A stretch of DNA of 64,000 nt from positions 1 through 64,000 of the forward strand of contig JAKDNM010000001.1 in assembly GCA_030456445.1 (NCBI GenBank), in the 5' to 3' direction. The stretch's first letter is position 1. The number at the start of each line of letters is the position of its first letter. The notes beneath the pieces were generated by a model. That model made no database searches. It had not been told where the DNA came from and saw nothing but the letters and a program-made list of their open reading frames with translations. This DNA is from Hyphomicrobiales bacterium. GTDB taxonomy: Bacteria; Pseudomonadota; Alphaproteobacteria; Rhizobiales; Rhizobiaceae. This document shows, in pieces, positions 52,740 through 62,490 of this stretch. Position numbers and translations under genes: made by a program.

Positions 52740-54359
52740 TTACTCAACATTCCATTCACCGAAGAAATCATTGCCCTTGTCGTCAATGACGATGAAAGCG
52801 GGGAAGTCCTCGACCTCGAGCCGCCAGACGGCTTCCATGCCGAGCTCTGGATAGTCCACAACCTCTACCTTGCGGATACAATTCTGCGCCAGCCGCGCCG
52901 CTGGGCCGCCAACGGAACCCAGATAGAAGCCGCCATGGCTGGCGCAGGCTCGGCGGACCTGCTGGGAGCGATTGCCCTTGGCAAGCATCACCATCGACCC
53001 GCCGAAGGATTGAAATTGGTCGACAAACGAATCCATCCGCCCAGCTGTGGTAGGCCCGAAAGAACCAGAGACGTGGCCCGCCGGTGTTTTCGCCGGCCCG
53101 GCATAATAGATTGGATGATTTCTGAAGTAGTCCGGCATCTGTTCGCCCTTTTCCAGCCGCTCGCGGACCTTGGCGTGCGCCGCGTCGCGCGCGACGATAA
53201 TGGGTCCAGAAAGCGAGAGCCGTGTTTTCACTGGATAGATTGTGAGCTCCTTCAGGATCCGGTCCATGGGCTGATTGAGATCAATGCGCACGACGTTGCC
53301 CACCAGTTCCGCCTCGTCGATATCAGGCAGATAGCGCGCCGGGTTGGCTTCGAGCTCCTCAAGGTAGATGCCGCTTTCGGTTATCTTGCCTAGGGCTTGG
53401 CGGTCCGCCGAACACGACACGCCGAGCCCGATTAGCAACGATGCGCCGTGGCGCGGCAGGCGGATGAGCCGCACGTCGTGGCAAAAATACTTGCCGCCGA
53501 ACTGTGCACCAATGCCGAGCGTTTGCGTGGCCTTTTGGATCTCGGCCTCCAGCGCGAGGTCACGAAAGGCATGCCCCTTGATGCTACCGGCTGTCGGCAA
53601 TCCATCCAGATATCGCGTTGAGGCGAGCTTCAATGCCTTCAGATTCATTTCCGCCGACAGCCCGCCGATCACGATCGCCAGATGGTACGGCGGACAGGCG
53701 GCGGTGCCTAAAGTCAGTATCTTTTCTTTGAGGAATTGCAACAATCGGTTGTGCGTTAGCAGCGCAGGTGTCCCCTGATAGAGGAAGGTCTTGTTGGCTG
53801 AGCCGCCACCTTTGGCGACGAAAAGGAATTTATAGGCATCCTCGCCTTCCTCGTAGATATCTATCTGCGCCGGAAGGTTGTTTCTGGTGTTCTTTTCCTC
53901 AAACATCGACAAGGGCGCGAGTTGCGAATAGCGCAGGTTCTTCTTCTCATAGGCGTCGAGAACGCCTCGTCCGAGCGCCTCGGCGTCGCTGCCCTCGGTC
54001 CAGACCCTGCGGCCCTTCTTGCCCATGATAATTGCCGTGCCCGTGTCTTGGCACATAGGCAACACCCCGCCAGCGGCAACATTTGCGTTTTTCAAAAGCT
54101 CGTAGGCGACGTACCGGTCATTATCCGTGGCTTCCGGGTCGTCGAGGATGCTGGCGAGTTGCTGAAGATGACCCGGCCGTAGCAGATGATTGATGTCGGC
54201 GAACGCCGTTTCCGACAAAAGCCGCAAACCCTCGGCCTCAATGGCGACGATTGGCTGGCTGCGGAAGCGATCGATCGACACAAAGTCGGATGTAAGCTTG
54301 CGATACGGGGTCGTATCCTCGGAGAGAGGAAAAAGGTCGGAGAGTACCTCTTGGACCAT
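52740..54359 (-). CDS. Class I fumarase, probable mesaconase
   Basis: Class I fumarases are oxygen-sensitive [4Fe-4S] hydratases that interconvert fumarate and malate, and some also hydrate mesaconate to citramalate. The 539-residue protein has the three cluster cysteines at 103 (MCQDTGTA), 222 (CPPYHLAI) and 316 (CSADRQAL), two residues off the E. coli FumA numbering (105, 224, 318), which supports the start at ATG 54359 with an AGGA before it. [18 protein letters not shown] and [18 protein letters not shown] are typical. It is the last gene of an operon with a CoA-transferase, methylaspartate ammonia-lyase and amidase, and this context points to mesaconate as the main substrate. Confidence 0.92.
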   Translation of the reverse strand: MVQEVLSDLFPLSEDTTPYRKLTSDFVSIDRFRSQPIVAIEAEGLRLLSETAFADINHLLRPGHLQQLASILDDPEATDNDRYVAYELLKNANVAAGGVLPMCQDTGTAIIMGKKGRRVWTEGSDAEALGRGVLDAYEKKNLRYSQLAPLSMFEEKNTRNNLPAQIDIYEEGEDAYKFLFVAKGGGSANKTFLYQGTPALLTHNRLLQFLKEKILTLGTAACPPYHLAIVIGGLSAEMNLKALKLASTRYLDGLPTAGSIKGHAFRDLALEAEIQKATQTLGIGAQFGGKYFCHDVRLIRLPRHGASLLIGLGVSCSADRQALGKITESGIYLEELEANPARYLPDIDEAELVGNVVRIDLNQPMDRILKELTIYPVKTRLSLSGPIIVARDAAHAKVRERLEKGEQMPDYFRNHPIYYAGPAKTPAGHVSGSFGPTTAGRMDSFVDQFQSFGGSMVMLAKGNRSQQVRRACASHGGFYLGSVGGPAARLAQNCIRKVEVVDYPELGMEAVWRLEVEDFPAFIVIDDKGNDFFGEWNVE

Positions 54360-54414
54360 GGCTCTTCCTGACTGGATCGAACGACGTGTCCCGTCCTCCA
54401 AGCCTGTTGTTATA

Positions 54415-55548
54415 TTATGCACGCCGCTGCAGGAATTCGAACTTTATCGCATCGGTATGTTGCCCAAGCGCTGACACCGGCCTGAGCGACAGTACCTGAC
54501 CGTCAACCACGGCCGGCGGAGCGATAATATCGATCAGACCGTTAGGCGTTTCAACCTCGATTGTTCGAAGATGCGGATGCTCGGTGAGCTTGCCGATGTC
54601 ATTCAACTCACCATAAGCGAGCCCAGCAGCCTCCAGCGCGCTCATCGCCTCAATGCTGTTGAGTTTGGTGAACCGCTTCCCGATAATTAGTTCCAATGCC
54701 GCACGGTTAGCGATCCTTGCGCTGTTGTCGGCGAATTGCTGGTGCCGAACGAGATCGGGTCGGGACAGAAACAAGGTGCAGAAATTCAACCATTCCCGGT
54801 CGTTTTGGACCGAGAAAATGACATCGTGCCCATCATTGCAACGGAATGCACCATAGGGCGCAAGCGACGGATGACTTACTCCCGCGCGAACCGTTTCATG
54901 CCGAGCATAGACATGCTGCAGAAAGGGCACATTCATCCAGTCGGCCACGGCGTCGAAAAGCGATATCTGGATGTTGCTGCCCCTCCCCGTTCGCTCCCGC
55001 GCAAACAACGCCTGCAAGATCGCGCTATGCGCCGTCATGCCGGCTGCGATGTCGCAAACGGAGACTCCTACCCGTGCAGGACCGACGCTGTTCCCGGTTA
55101 TAGAGCACAGGCCCGCTTCAGCCTGCACGATGAGGTCGTAGGCCTTGAGATGCGAGCGCGGCCCACTGGAGCCGAAGCCGGTGATGTCGCACGTGATCAG
55201 GCGCGGATGCAACGCGCTAAGCGATGCGTGGCCCAAGCCTAGCTGTTGCAAGCTCCCGGGCTTCAGATTCTGAATGAACACGTCTGCTTCTGCGATCATG
55301 TGCTCGAGCAGCAACCGATCGTCCGGCGACTTGATGTCGAGACAAACCGATTCTTTGCCACGGTTCAGCCATACAAAATAGGCGCTCTGACCCCGCACCA
55401 TCCGGTCATAATCCCTAGCGAAATCACCCTCACGCCGCTCGATCTTGATCACCCGCGCACCCGCATCAGCCAGGCGACTTGACGCATAGGGTGCAGCCAC
55501 GGCCTGCTCGACCGCTACAACAGTGATTCCGGCAAGACTGTCATTCAT
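54415..55548 (-). CDS. CaiB/BaiF (class III) CoA-transferase
   Basis: Family III CoA-transferases move CoA between carboxylic acids through an aspartyl-CoA intermediate. This 377-residue protein has [20 protein letters not shown] at the start, [42 protein letters not shown] and the catalytic Asp166 in SVCDIAAGM (FRC Asp169). TGFGSSGP and [10 protein letters not shown] are also typical. It overlaps the methylaspartate ammonia-lyase stop by eight bases and precedes fumarase by 55 bases. Activation of mesaconate or citramalate to its CoA ester, with succinyl-CoA or acetyl-CoA as donor, is the likely role. Confidence 0.9.
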   Translation of the reverse strand: MNDSLAGITVVAVEQAVAAPYASSRLADAGARVIKIERREGDFARDYDRMVRGQSAYFVWLNRGKESVCLDIKSPDDRLLLEHMIAEADVFIQNLKPGSLQQLGLGHASLSALHPRLITCDITGFGSSGPRSHLKAYDLIVQAEAGLCSITGNSVGPARVGVSVCDIAAGMTAHSAILQALFARERTGRGSNIQISLFDAVADWMNVPFLQHVYARHETVRAGVSHPSLAPYGAFRCNDGHDVIFSVQNDREWLNFCTLFLSRPDLVRHQQFADNSARIANRAALELIIGKRFTKLNSIEAMSALEAAGLAYGELNDIGKLTEHPHLRTIEVETPNGLIDIIAPPAVVDGQVLSLRPVSALGQHTDAIKFEFLQRRA

Positions 55549-56797
55549 GATCTGCTCTGTTTATCAAGGACTGCCGCGCCAGCGCGGCAAAAAGACGGCT
55601 CTGTTCGTTGCCGACGATCGAGACAGCTTCGTCAACGCCCATGCCCGGTTTGGCGAGCATCATGTCCGCTTGCGTGGCCACCGCGACATGAACGGAAAGC
55701 TTGGCCGACAGGTCGGTTTCGACGCAGCTTCCACCGAGATAGGCGCCAATGCCGTTTTCCTTGCACACCAGGACCGCCGATACGATGTCGGCAATACTGC
55801 CAACATCCGGCATCTTGATCTGCACCAGGTCTGCCGCGCGGGCGCGTGCAAAGGCTTTGATATCGGACAGCGTGTTGCAGCGCTCGTCGACGACGATCTT
55901 GGCTGTCGTTCCGAGCCTGCGCATAGCCTCGACGATCGATCCATATCCATCGACCTGAGCTGTCAGCGATCCGAAATCGGCCGGGCACTCAATGTGAAGT
56001 AAGAAACCTGGCACTTCGTCAGCAATGCTTGCAATGAAGCCCGCGATATGGCTTGGATCAAGGCCTATCTCCAAGCCGATCCACCCATAGACGTCGAAGT
56101 GCAGGATCGGGTTGTACCCGGGAACACCGATGGTCCGGATCCGCTGCCCCACCCAGCGAACAAAATCCCGGAAAGCCTGCCCGTCCGCACCGAACTTGGC
56201 GCGAGAATTAATAAGGCCGTGGGGAAGCACGTCGACGCCGCGCAGGATCATTTTGTCGACGTTGATCTCTCTGGCATCGCCACTCTGTGCGTAGATCGGT
56301 ACAACCGCCTTGGGAATTGGCAGCCCGAATTCGGCGCAAATCACTTCTGCCGGTGTGCACCTGCCGGCCTCGGCCGCTGCATTCAGCATGGCTTGGCTTA
56401 CACCATACTCAATCGCCGCGGGCAGGCGGTACCCATCCGAGGGCGCAAGGACTTCGGCGCAACTGGACCTAAACGACAAGACGTCGATATTTTGAAGTCT
56501 CGGAAACAGTACGCGGCGTACGAGCTCGGCAGCTTCTCTGGACCGGAATAACGGATCACGACCGGCCGCGCCGGCATACTGCACGCCCATCATGTCGCCC
56601 CATGCGATCGATTTGTTCGAGAGAACCAGGCCGATGCCGAGCGTCTCAGCCGGAATCCTGACAGCAGGAAATCCCGGCGTCAGTGGCGAGCCTATATAGC
56701 GAAAACCATCAGTCTCGACCCCTGAACGGATCGCGGCCTGATCGTCATAAAAAAAGGCTCCGTGTCCTGGAGCCAGCAGAACATCCTCAATATGCAA
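55541..56797 (-). CDS. mal: Methylaspartate ammonia-lyase
   Basis: The enzyme removes ammonia from (2S,3S)-3-methylaspartate to give mesaconate and belongs to the enolase superfamily. With the TTG start at 56797, preceded by GGAG, the 418-residue protein has catalytic His193 (LPHGLIN) and Lys328 (VQIKMPDVG), and the Mg ligands Asp235 (HFDVYG), Glu270 (HIECPAD) and Asp304 (VDERCNT). All lie one to three residues below the Clostridium tetanomorphum numbering (194, 331, 238, 273, 307). YDDQAAIRSG near the N terminus and GNEQSR near the C terminus are also family marks. It overlaps the amidase stop and the CoA-transferase start, so the operon is tightly coupled. No glutamate mutase gene is nearby. 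Confidence 0.93.
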   Translation of the reverse strand: MHIEDVLLAPGHGAFFYDDQAAIRSGVETDGFRYIGSPLTPGFPAVRIPAETLGIGLVLSNKSIAWGDMMGVQYAGAAGRDPLFRSREAAELVRRVLFPRLQNIDVLSFRSSCAEVLAPSDGYRLPAAIEYGVSQAMLNAAAEAGRCTPAEVICAEFGLPIPKAVVPIYAQSGDAREINVDKMILRGVDVLPHGLINSRAKFGADGQAFRDFVRWVGQRIRTIGVPGYNPILHFDVYGWIGLEIGLDPSHIAGFIASIADEVPGFLLHIECPADFGSLTAQVDGYGSIVEAMRRLGTTAKIVVDERCNTLSDIKAFARARAADLVQIKMPDVGSIADIVSAVLVCKENGIGAYLGGSCVETDLSAKLSVHVAVATQADMMLAKPGMGVDEAVSIVGNEQSRLFAALARQSLINRADHE

Positions 56798-58394
56798 GAC
56801 GCAACTCCACTTTATTCGTCTCAAGTGAACTGCGGGCCGCCGATAGCGCGCAGGGACGGCGCTGATGCCAAGGCGTGACCCGTTCAAATTGCGCCGCCAA
56901 GGTTAACAGTCGGAACTCCGCCCCCGGTCGACCAACAAGCTGCATGCCTATCGGCATGCCGTTTGCATCCTCCCCGCACGGCACCGACAAGGCCGGCACG
57001 CCCAGATAGTTCAACCACCGCGTCCAGCGCGTCATCGATCCGATGAGTTCGGGAAGCGGGCCTAGTTTCGCTTCGTCGGTCTCATCGATGAAGGGGACGG
57101 GAATTCCAACGGTTGGAATAAGCAGTACATCGACATCTCGCAGAGTGGTCTCTAAAAAATGCCGGAGATGGCTGGAGCGCTGGTTCAGGGCGCTGACATA
57201 GGCTGGCGCGGCGACGAATAGCCCGCCTTCGACGCGACGTAGCACAGGCCGTGAATAGGCTTCTCTGTGGGCGCCAAGCATTCTTGCGTGTGCCGATGCC
57301 GCTTCAGAGCGCTGGATAATGTCTGCGAGCGCATGCAGGCGCCCAATATCGGGCAGTGACCGCTCGACAATTTCACCGCCCAGCATGGCGAACACTGCCG
57401 CCGCCTTGTCAATGGCTTCTGCGACGACGACGTCCGCGCCCTCGGCAACGTTTCGCTTTGGGTATGCGATCGCGAACGATCGCGCGCCGGGGCTTCCTCC
57501 CGCTGCGTCGATTGACACCGCAACGGCGCGATCAGGGTCTGCGAGATCAGGGATAGTTATGGCATCGAAGAGCAGGGCGCAGTCCACAACACGCCTAGCC
57601 AGGGGGCCGACGCAATCCAGCGACCAGGAAAGCGGCATGACTCCCGCAGTGCTGACGCGACCCTGGGTAGGCTTCAGTCCCACCACGCCACAGCAGGAAG
57701 CCGGAATGCGAATGGAGCCTCCGGTGTCCGATCCGAGAGAGCCCGAGACGATGCCAGCCGCTACCGCGCTCGCCGCGCCACTCGACGAGCCGCCGCTCAC
57801 TCGCGCGGGATTCCATGGATTGCGACAATGTCCAAAAATTGAATTGTGCCCGGTCGCTCCAAGCGCGAACTCCGCCATTGTCAGCGCGCCAATGGTGACG
57901 GCGCCAGCGTCGGCAAGCCGTCCAATCACCTCGGCCGAGCGAGCAGGGAAGCGGCTTTGGCGAATCCGTGATCCGAAACTGCAAAGATGGTCGTCCCGGT
58001 CGAAAAGATCCTTGTGCGCGACGATCATCCCGTCAATAGGCCCGCGAGGCTGGCCCGCGTCATGCCGCTCCTGGGATGCCACTGCCGCGCTAAGCGCCTT
58101 CTGTTCATCGATAGCTGTAAAGGCATTGAGATGGTGGTTCAGGTTCCAGGCAAGCTCGATTGCCGCTTTCATCTCCGTCACGATCTTCCCGTCACCCGAT
58201 GCAGTCGCGCAGCTGTAGCCAACCCTGTTAACGGGCAGGACGGGGTCGGCAGTTTCGATGAAGGCGAAGCTCCCGCCATCGACATAGTCTGACGCCGCCA
58301 GATCGTGTAGCCTGGCTGCCTCCATTTTCAGGGCGTCGCCAAACTCCTCCAATGCGGCATTCTGCAAGTTGCCTATAACGTCCTCCGAATTCAT
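56787..58394 (-). CDS. Amidase-signature family amidase of the methylaspartate operon
   Basis: The 535-residue protein hydrolyses an unknown amide with a Ser-cisSer-Lys triad: Lys128 (IVAHKDLFD), the Gly/Ser loop ARVSGGSSSGAASA around 198-210, and the Ser in GSDTGGSIRIPAS near 227. An N-terminal extension of about 70 residues precedes the core, with a stretch SFAFIETADP that may be a separate beta segment. ATG 58394 is chosen as the first good start after the divergent LysR region. It is first in the operon, and its stop lies inside the mal start region. A substrate such as an amide or N-acyl form of methylaspartate is suggested only by context. Confidence 0.9.
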   Translation of the reverse strand: MNSEDVIGNLQNAALEEFGDALKMEAARLHDLAASDYVDGGSFAFIETADPVLPVNRVGYSCATASGDGKIVTEMKAAIELAWNLNHHLNAFTAIDEQKALSAAVASQERHDAGQPRGPIDGMIVAHKDLFDRDDHLCSFGSRIRQSRFPARSAEVIGRLADAGAVTIGALTMAEFALGATGHNSIFGHCRNPWNPARVSGGSSSGAASAVAAGIVSGSLGSDTGGSIRIPASCCGVVGLKPTQGRVSTAGVMPLSWSLDCVGPLARRVVDCALLFDAITIPDLADPDRAVAVSIDAAGGSPGARSFAIAYPKRNVAEGADVVVAEAIDKAAAVFAMLGGEIVERSLPDIGRLHALADIIQRSEAASAHARMLGAHREAYSRPVLRRVEGGLFVAAPAYVSALNQRSSHLRHFLETTLRDVDVLLIPTVGIPVPFIDETDEAKLGPLPELIGSMTRWTRWLNYLGVPALSVPCGEDANGMPIGMQLVGRPGAEFRLLTLAAQFERVTPWHQRRPCALSAARSSLETNKVELRLAY

Positions 58395-58577
58395 CTGGAC
58401 CCCACTGAGATGCCATTGCTTCTCTACCAAAACATTTGGTCTAGCAAATATAGTTTCGCGCGGCGGATCATCGCGATTCAAGATCGCTTTCCTCGTGATG
58501 AGGAGGATAAATTTATTGAACCTCAATGACTTGCAATGTAAGTTTGTGGAGATTATTCATCTGTTTTGATTGTTTTC

Positions 58578-59504
58578 ATGGATCTTCGACAGCTCCGCTA
58601 TTTCGTCGGTGTCGTGGAGGCTGGCAGCTTCACCAAAGCGGCTAGGCGGCTACACATCGCCCAAAGCGCGCTCAGTCTGCATGTGCGCCGGATGGAAGAA
58701 GCATTTGGAGTGACTTTGCTGCTCAGGGAGCAGACTGGGATCCGGCCGACGGACGCAGGCACAAAACTTCTTGAGCATGCGCAGATCATTTTGCGGCAAT
58801 TCGCCTTGGCCGAGCGCGATCTCCAAAGTCAGCGACATTCGGCCGAAGGTGTAGTCACCATTGGTATCCCTTCCGGTTTGGCCCGCGTGCTGGTCTCTGA
58901 ATTGCTGGCTGCCACGCGTGCGCAGTTGCCGCGCGTTTCCCTTCAGATCGTTGAGGGCATGACGGGAAACCTGGAGGATTGGCTGACGGCAGGCCGCCTC
59001 GACCTTGCCGTTCTATACCGCGACGTCGGAAAGGTCGGCGACCATTTCGAACTGGCGCGAGAGGATTTTCACCTTGTCGCCGCCCCGCAAATGGCGCCGC
59101 CGCAGGAAACGATCGCTCTTTCGGATCTGCGCGGCCTCCCGCTGGTCCTGCCGATGGGCAACAACAATGGCCGGCGCTCGGTATCGAGACAAGCGGAGCG
59201 TCTGGGCTGGGAACTTGAGGTCAAGTTCGAGGTTGATTCGCTGACCAGCATCATAAAAATGGTGACTGAGGCGAAAGCATATTCCGTCCTGACGCCCCCC
59301 GCTTTTTTAAACGAATTACGCCTGGGGCTGGTCTGGGCAGCCCGGGTTGTCCAACCGGAAATCAGTCGTTCGGTGATCCTAGCGGTTTACCCACGCGAGG
59401 GTCGCAAAGTCGCGGTGAGTGCGATCAAAGATCTGATCGGCAACGTCGCCCGTCAGCTCGTCGGCACGGGTGACTGGCCAGCTCGGGTGTTTGATCCACA
59501 TTGA
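58578..59504 (+). CDS. LysR-family regulator (Nac/CbbR-like), divergent from the methylaspartate operon
   Basis: The 308-residue protein starts DLRQLRYFVGVVEAGSFTKA and continues ARRLHIAQSALSLHVRRMEE, the winged helix of LysR proteins of the Nac/CbbR subgroup, followed by an effector domain (GVVTIGIPSGLARVLVSELL, LVLPMGNNNGRRS, VDSLTSIIKMVTEAKAYSVL). It is divergent from the amidase-mal-CoA-transferase-fumarase operon, with 183 bases between starts, and convergent with the liv operon. It is the probable activator of the former, with an intermediate of the pathway as inducer. Confidence 0.93.
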   Translation: MDLRQLRYFVGVVEAGSFTKAARRLHIAQSALSLHVRRMEEAFGVTLLLREQTGIRPTDAGTKLLEHAQIILRQFALAERDLQSQRHSAEGVVTIGIPSGLARVLVSELLAATRAQLPRVSLQIVEGMTGNLEDWLTAGRLDLAVLYRDVGKVGDHFELAREDFHLVAAPQMAPPQETIALSDLRGLPLVLPMGNNNGRRSVSRQAERLGWELEVKFEVDSLTSIIKMVTEAKAYSVLTPPAFLNELRLGLVWAARVVQPEISRSVILAVYPREGRKVAVSAIKDLIGNVARQLVGTGDWPARVFDPH

Positions 59505-59639
59505 GCAGTCTGGCCGAGCAAAAATCGTGTCAGCTTCCTATCGATGAGCCTAACCCGAGCGTTCCGGGATTTTAGGAATAACGAGATGCATCGAAACTAC
59601 GATATGATGCGCGCCGCATGCTCTTTTCAAATACGCTTT

Positions 59640-60389
59640 TTAGAGGGCCGCCGCGATTTCTCCACCAAGATAAGCCGACTGGACTGACGGGTCTTTTGCC
59701 AACAAATCGGCATCGCCACCCATGACAACATGGCCGGACTGGAGGACATAGCCGCGATGAGCGATCTCAAGCGCCATCAGAGCGTTTTGTTCGACAAGCA
59801 CGACCGTCTTGCCGCTTTTGTTCACCGACTGGATGATCTCGAAGATCTTTTCGACAAACAGCGGCGACAGCCCCATCGACGGCTCGTCAAGTAGAATGAT
59901 GCGCGGGTCGAGCATAAGAGCACGCGCAATCGCCAGCATCTGTTGTTCGCCTCCCGAAAGGGTACCGCCATATTGGCGTTCTCGCTCGCGCAGCCGAGGA
60001 AAAAGCTCGAAACTGGCTTCGATCCGACGGGTGATCTCGGTCTTCGAAGTGAGAAGATACGCACCTATTTCGAGATTCTCGCGAACGGTAAGGCGGGAGA
60101 AAATCCGTCTGCCTTCCGGCACATGTGTGATGCCAGTTCTGACGATTTCGTCGGCATCAATCTTGTGGATTGGCTGACCTCCCAGCAGAATTTCTCCCGA
60201 GCGCGGGGTCAGCAGCTTGGAGAGCGTATGAAGCGTTGTCGTCTTGCCGGCTCCATTGCCGCCGATAAGTGTGACGATCTCACCTTCGTTCACGTGAAAA
60301 CTAATACCTTTTAATGCCTGCACGTGGCCGTAGTACACGTGCAGGTCTCGTACTTCGAGCAGCGGTCCTTTTGTCGTTTCGATGGTCAT
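59640..60389 (-). CDS. livF: Branched-chain amino-acid-type ABC transporter ATPase
   Basis: One of two ATPases that power a Liv-type importer. The 249-residue protein has Walker A (GGNGAGKTTTLHTL), the Q-loop, the signature LSGGEQQMLAIARAL, Walker B (RIILLDEPSMGLSP) and the H-loop region VVLVEQNALMAL typical of LivF. It overlaps livG by four bases (ATGA) and ends the operon, with a 135-base gap before the convergent LysR stop. Confidence 0.96.
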   Translation of the reverse strand: MTIETTKGPLLEVRDLHVYYGHVQALKGISFHVNEGEIVTLIGGNGAGKTTTLHTLSKLLTPRSGEILLGGQPIHKIDADEIVRTGITHVPEGRRIFSRLTVRENLEIGAYLLTSKTEITRRIEASFELFPRLRERERQYGGTLSGGEQQMLAIARALMLDPRIILLDEPSMGLSPLFVEKIFEIIQSVNKSGKTVVLVEQNALMALEIAHRGYVLQSGHVVMGGDADLLAKDPSVQSAYLGGEIAAAL

Positions 60390-61201
60390 TGGGTCACCTC
60401 GACCAGGGCATCATGTGCCTTTGCCAACTTGGCCGCCACGCTGCGTCCCAGATAGGCTTCGACGACGCGGGGGTTCGAGCGTATTTCTGCGGGAAGGCCC
60501 TCGCAAAGTTTTTCGCCATGATCGAGCACGATCACGCGATCCGACACGCTCATCACCAGCGGCATGTCGTGTTCGATCAAAACGACGCTGATCCCCAATT
60601 CGTCGCGAATACGATGAATGAGATCTCGCATCTCTCCGGTTTCGCGCGGGTTCATTCCCGCCGATGGCTCGTCGAGCAGCACCAGAGCCGGATTTGCCGC
60701 AAGGGCGCGTGCAATCTCAAGCTTGCGTTGCTCACCATAAGACAGGTTGTGGGCGATCTCCGCCGCTTTGCTGCCAAGTTGTACATAATCGAGTAGGAAA
60801 CGGCCCCGCTCAATTGCCGCGCGCTCGCGCTGCAGAAAGGCACGATTCCGCAACAGCGCGTCGAGGTAGCTTGTCGCGATATTCGCATGCTGGCCCACAA
60901 GGACGTTTTCCAGCGTGGTCATCGCTCCAAAGAGCCGGATATTCTGGAAGGTCCGCGCCACCCCGGCTGCTGCAATCTGGTCCGGTCTAAGGCCAAGGAG
61001 ATTGCGTCCGCGAAACCTTATTTCGCCGGCGTCAGCTCGAAAGATGCCGGTCAAGAGATTGAAGAACGTGGTCTTGCCGGCGCCGTTCGGCCCGATGACA
61101 GAAGCGATCTCGCGCTCTTTCACATCGAACGTCACGTCGTGGACTGCAACCAGTCCGCCGAACCGCTTGCTCAAGCCGGTGATCGTCAACAGCGGCGTCA
61201 T
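60386..61201 (-). CDS. livG: Branched-chain amino-acid-type ABC transporter ATPase
   Basis: The second ATPase of the importer. The 271-residue protein starts TPLLTITGLSKRFGGLVAVH and has Walker A (GPNGAGKTTFFNLLTGIF), NLSYGEQRKLEIARAL as signature, LVLLDEPSAGMNPRET as Walker B, and the LivG-type insert VARTFQNIRLFGAMTTLENV. ATG 61201 overlaps the livM stop as ATGA; the frame is open upstream but belongs to livM sequence. Co-translation with livM and livF is implied. Confidence 0.96.
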   Translation of the reverse strand: MTPLLTITGLSKRFGGLVAVHDVTFDVKEREIASVIGPNGAGKTTFFNLLTGIFRADAGEIRFRGRNLLGLRPDQIAAAGVARTFQNIRLFGAMTTLENVLVGQHANIATSYLDALLRNRAFLQRERAAIERGRFLLDYVQLGSKAAEIAHNLSYGEQRKLEIARALAANPALVLLDEPSAGMNPRETGEMRDLIHRIRDELGISVVLIEHDMPLVMSVSDRVIVLDHGEKLCEGLPAEIRSNPRVVEAYLGRSVAAKLAKAHDALVEVTQ

Positions 61202-62490
61202 GCTTGATTTCCCGGTTTGCCGGTGGAAGAGTCCACATCGATCCCTATGTTTTTCCTTTTCGCCGGCACAAGACCCTGTGGGCGATAGAGCATCATGATG
61301 ATCAAAATGATGCCGAATATCAGCCTTTCGTACTTCGACGGCTCGAACTGAGCAGGCAGGTTGGCGAAGGAGAAACCAAGGAACTCGACGCCATCGGCCC
61401 GCATGGTATTCAACCACGCGCTCAAAACCTTCAGCACCTGAAGGTTGAGCAAGGTCACCGCCGCCGCTCCCAGAACTGCCCCGCGGATCGATCCGAGCCC
61501 ACCGAGCACGATCATAGCGAGAACGGCGATTGACTGATTAAAGTCAAAAGATTCCGGGCTAACATAGGTCTGTTTAGCGGCAAAAAGCACACCTACACCG
61601 CCCGCCATGGCAGCTCCCGTGGCGAAGGCTATAAGCTTGGTGGCAACCAGTGGGATGCCCATGGCCTGCGCGGCGATCTCGTCTTCGCGGATCGCGACCC
61701 AGGCGCGACCGATACGGGATGCGTCAAGCCGGCGATTGACCAGAATGGCGCAGCCAATCAGGCAGAGTACAAAAAAATAATAGATCAGCGCCTGCCATTT
61801 ATATTCAGGGACCGCGTCCGTAGCCAGGGCTATGGCAAGGCCATTCAAGGGTTGGGCTATGCCGGCGATGCCTTGCGGACCGTTGGTGATGTTAACGGGC
61901 TTATCGAGGTTGTTGGCGAGGATACGCACCATCTCACCGAAGCCGAGGGTTACGATCGCCAGATAGTCGCCACGAAGACGCAGCACTGGCAGACCGAGCA
62001 GAATGCCGGCCAGCGCCGCTACGCCCACTCCTATCGGCAGTACAAGGAAAAACGCCTCAGCCGGAAGCGGAAACGACCCTGGCAGGAACATCGATGCCTG
62101 TGTCGAGCCCAATATTGCCCACAGATAGGCGCCAAGGGCGAAGAAGGCGATGAAACCGAGATCCAGAAGACCTGCAAGGCCAACGACAATATTGAGGCCG
62201 AGCGCCAGAACAGCGTATATTGCCACCTGCGTCGTAACATCGAGGTAGAAGGTGTTGGCAAGCCCGACGACGGGCAGGACAAACAGGAGGATCGCTGCAA
62301 GTACCGTTCGACTGGCCCAAGGCGCCACGTTGTCCGTGGTCGCGAAAAAGATAGATGCCAGCACTGCCATGAAGATACATGTGTCTATCAGGCTTGACCC
62401 TGTGAACACCCAGATCTTCAGGCAGGCGAATACGCCGGCATAGGCAAGGAGCGCTACCGAGCGCATCGTAGATGGATGCCAGCCGCTCAT
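61198..62490 (-). CDS. livM: Branched-chain amino-acid-type ABC transporter permease
   Basis: A membrane permease of 430 residues with about ten helices. LivM features are ALGLNIVVGLAGLLDLGFIA, FALGAYLWAIL, LRGDYLAIVTLGFGEMVRIL, and the EAA-like segment AIREDEIAAQAMGIPLVATK that contacts the ATPases. The N-terminal part adds two helices (SVALLAYAGVFACLKIWVFT). ATG 62490 shares a base with the livH stop (TGATG). It forms the translocation channel with LivH. Confidence 0.95.
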   Translation of the reverse strand: MSGWHPSTMRSVALLAYAGVFACLKIWVFTGSSLIDTCIFMAVLASIFFATTDNVAPWASRTVLAAILLFVLPVVGLANTFYLDVTTQVAIYAVLALGLNIVVGLAGLLDLGFIAFFALGAYLWAILGSTQASMFLPGSFPLPAEAFFLVLPIGVGVAALAGILLGLPVLRLRGDYLAIVTLGFGEMVRILANNLDKPVNITNGPQGIAGIAQPLNGLAIALATDAVPEYKWQALIYYFFVLCLIGCAILVNRRLDASRIGRAWVAIREDEIAAQAMGIPLVATKLIAFATGAAMAGGVGVLFAAKQTYVSPESFDFNQSIAVLAMIVLGGLGSIRGAVLGAAAVTLLNLQVLKVLSAWLNTMRADGVEFLGFSFANLPAQFEPSKYERLIFGIILIIMMLYRPQGLVPAKRKNIGIDVDSSTGKPGNQA

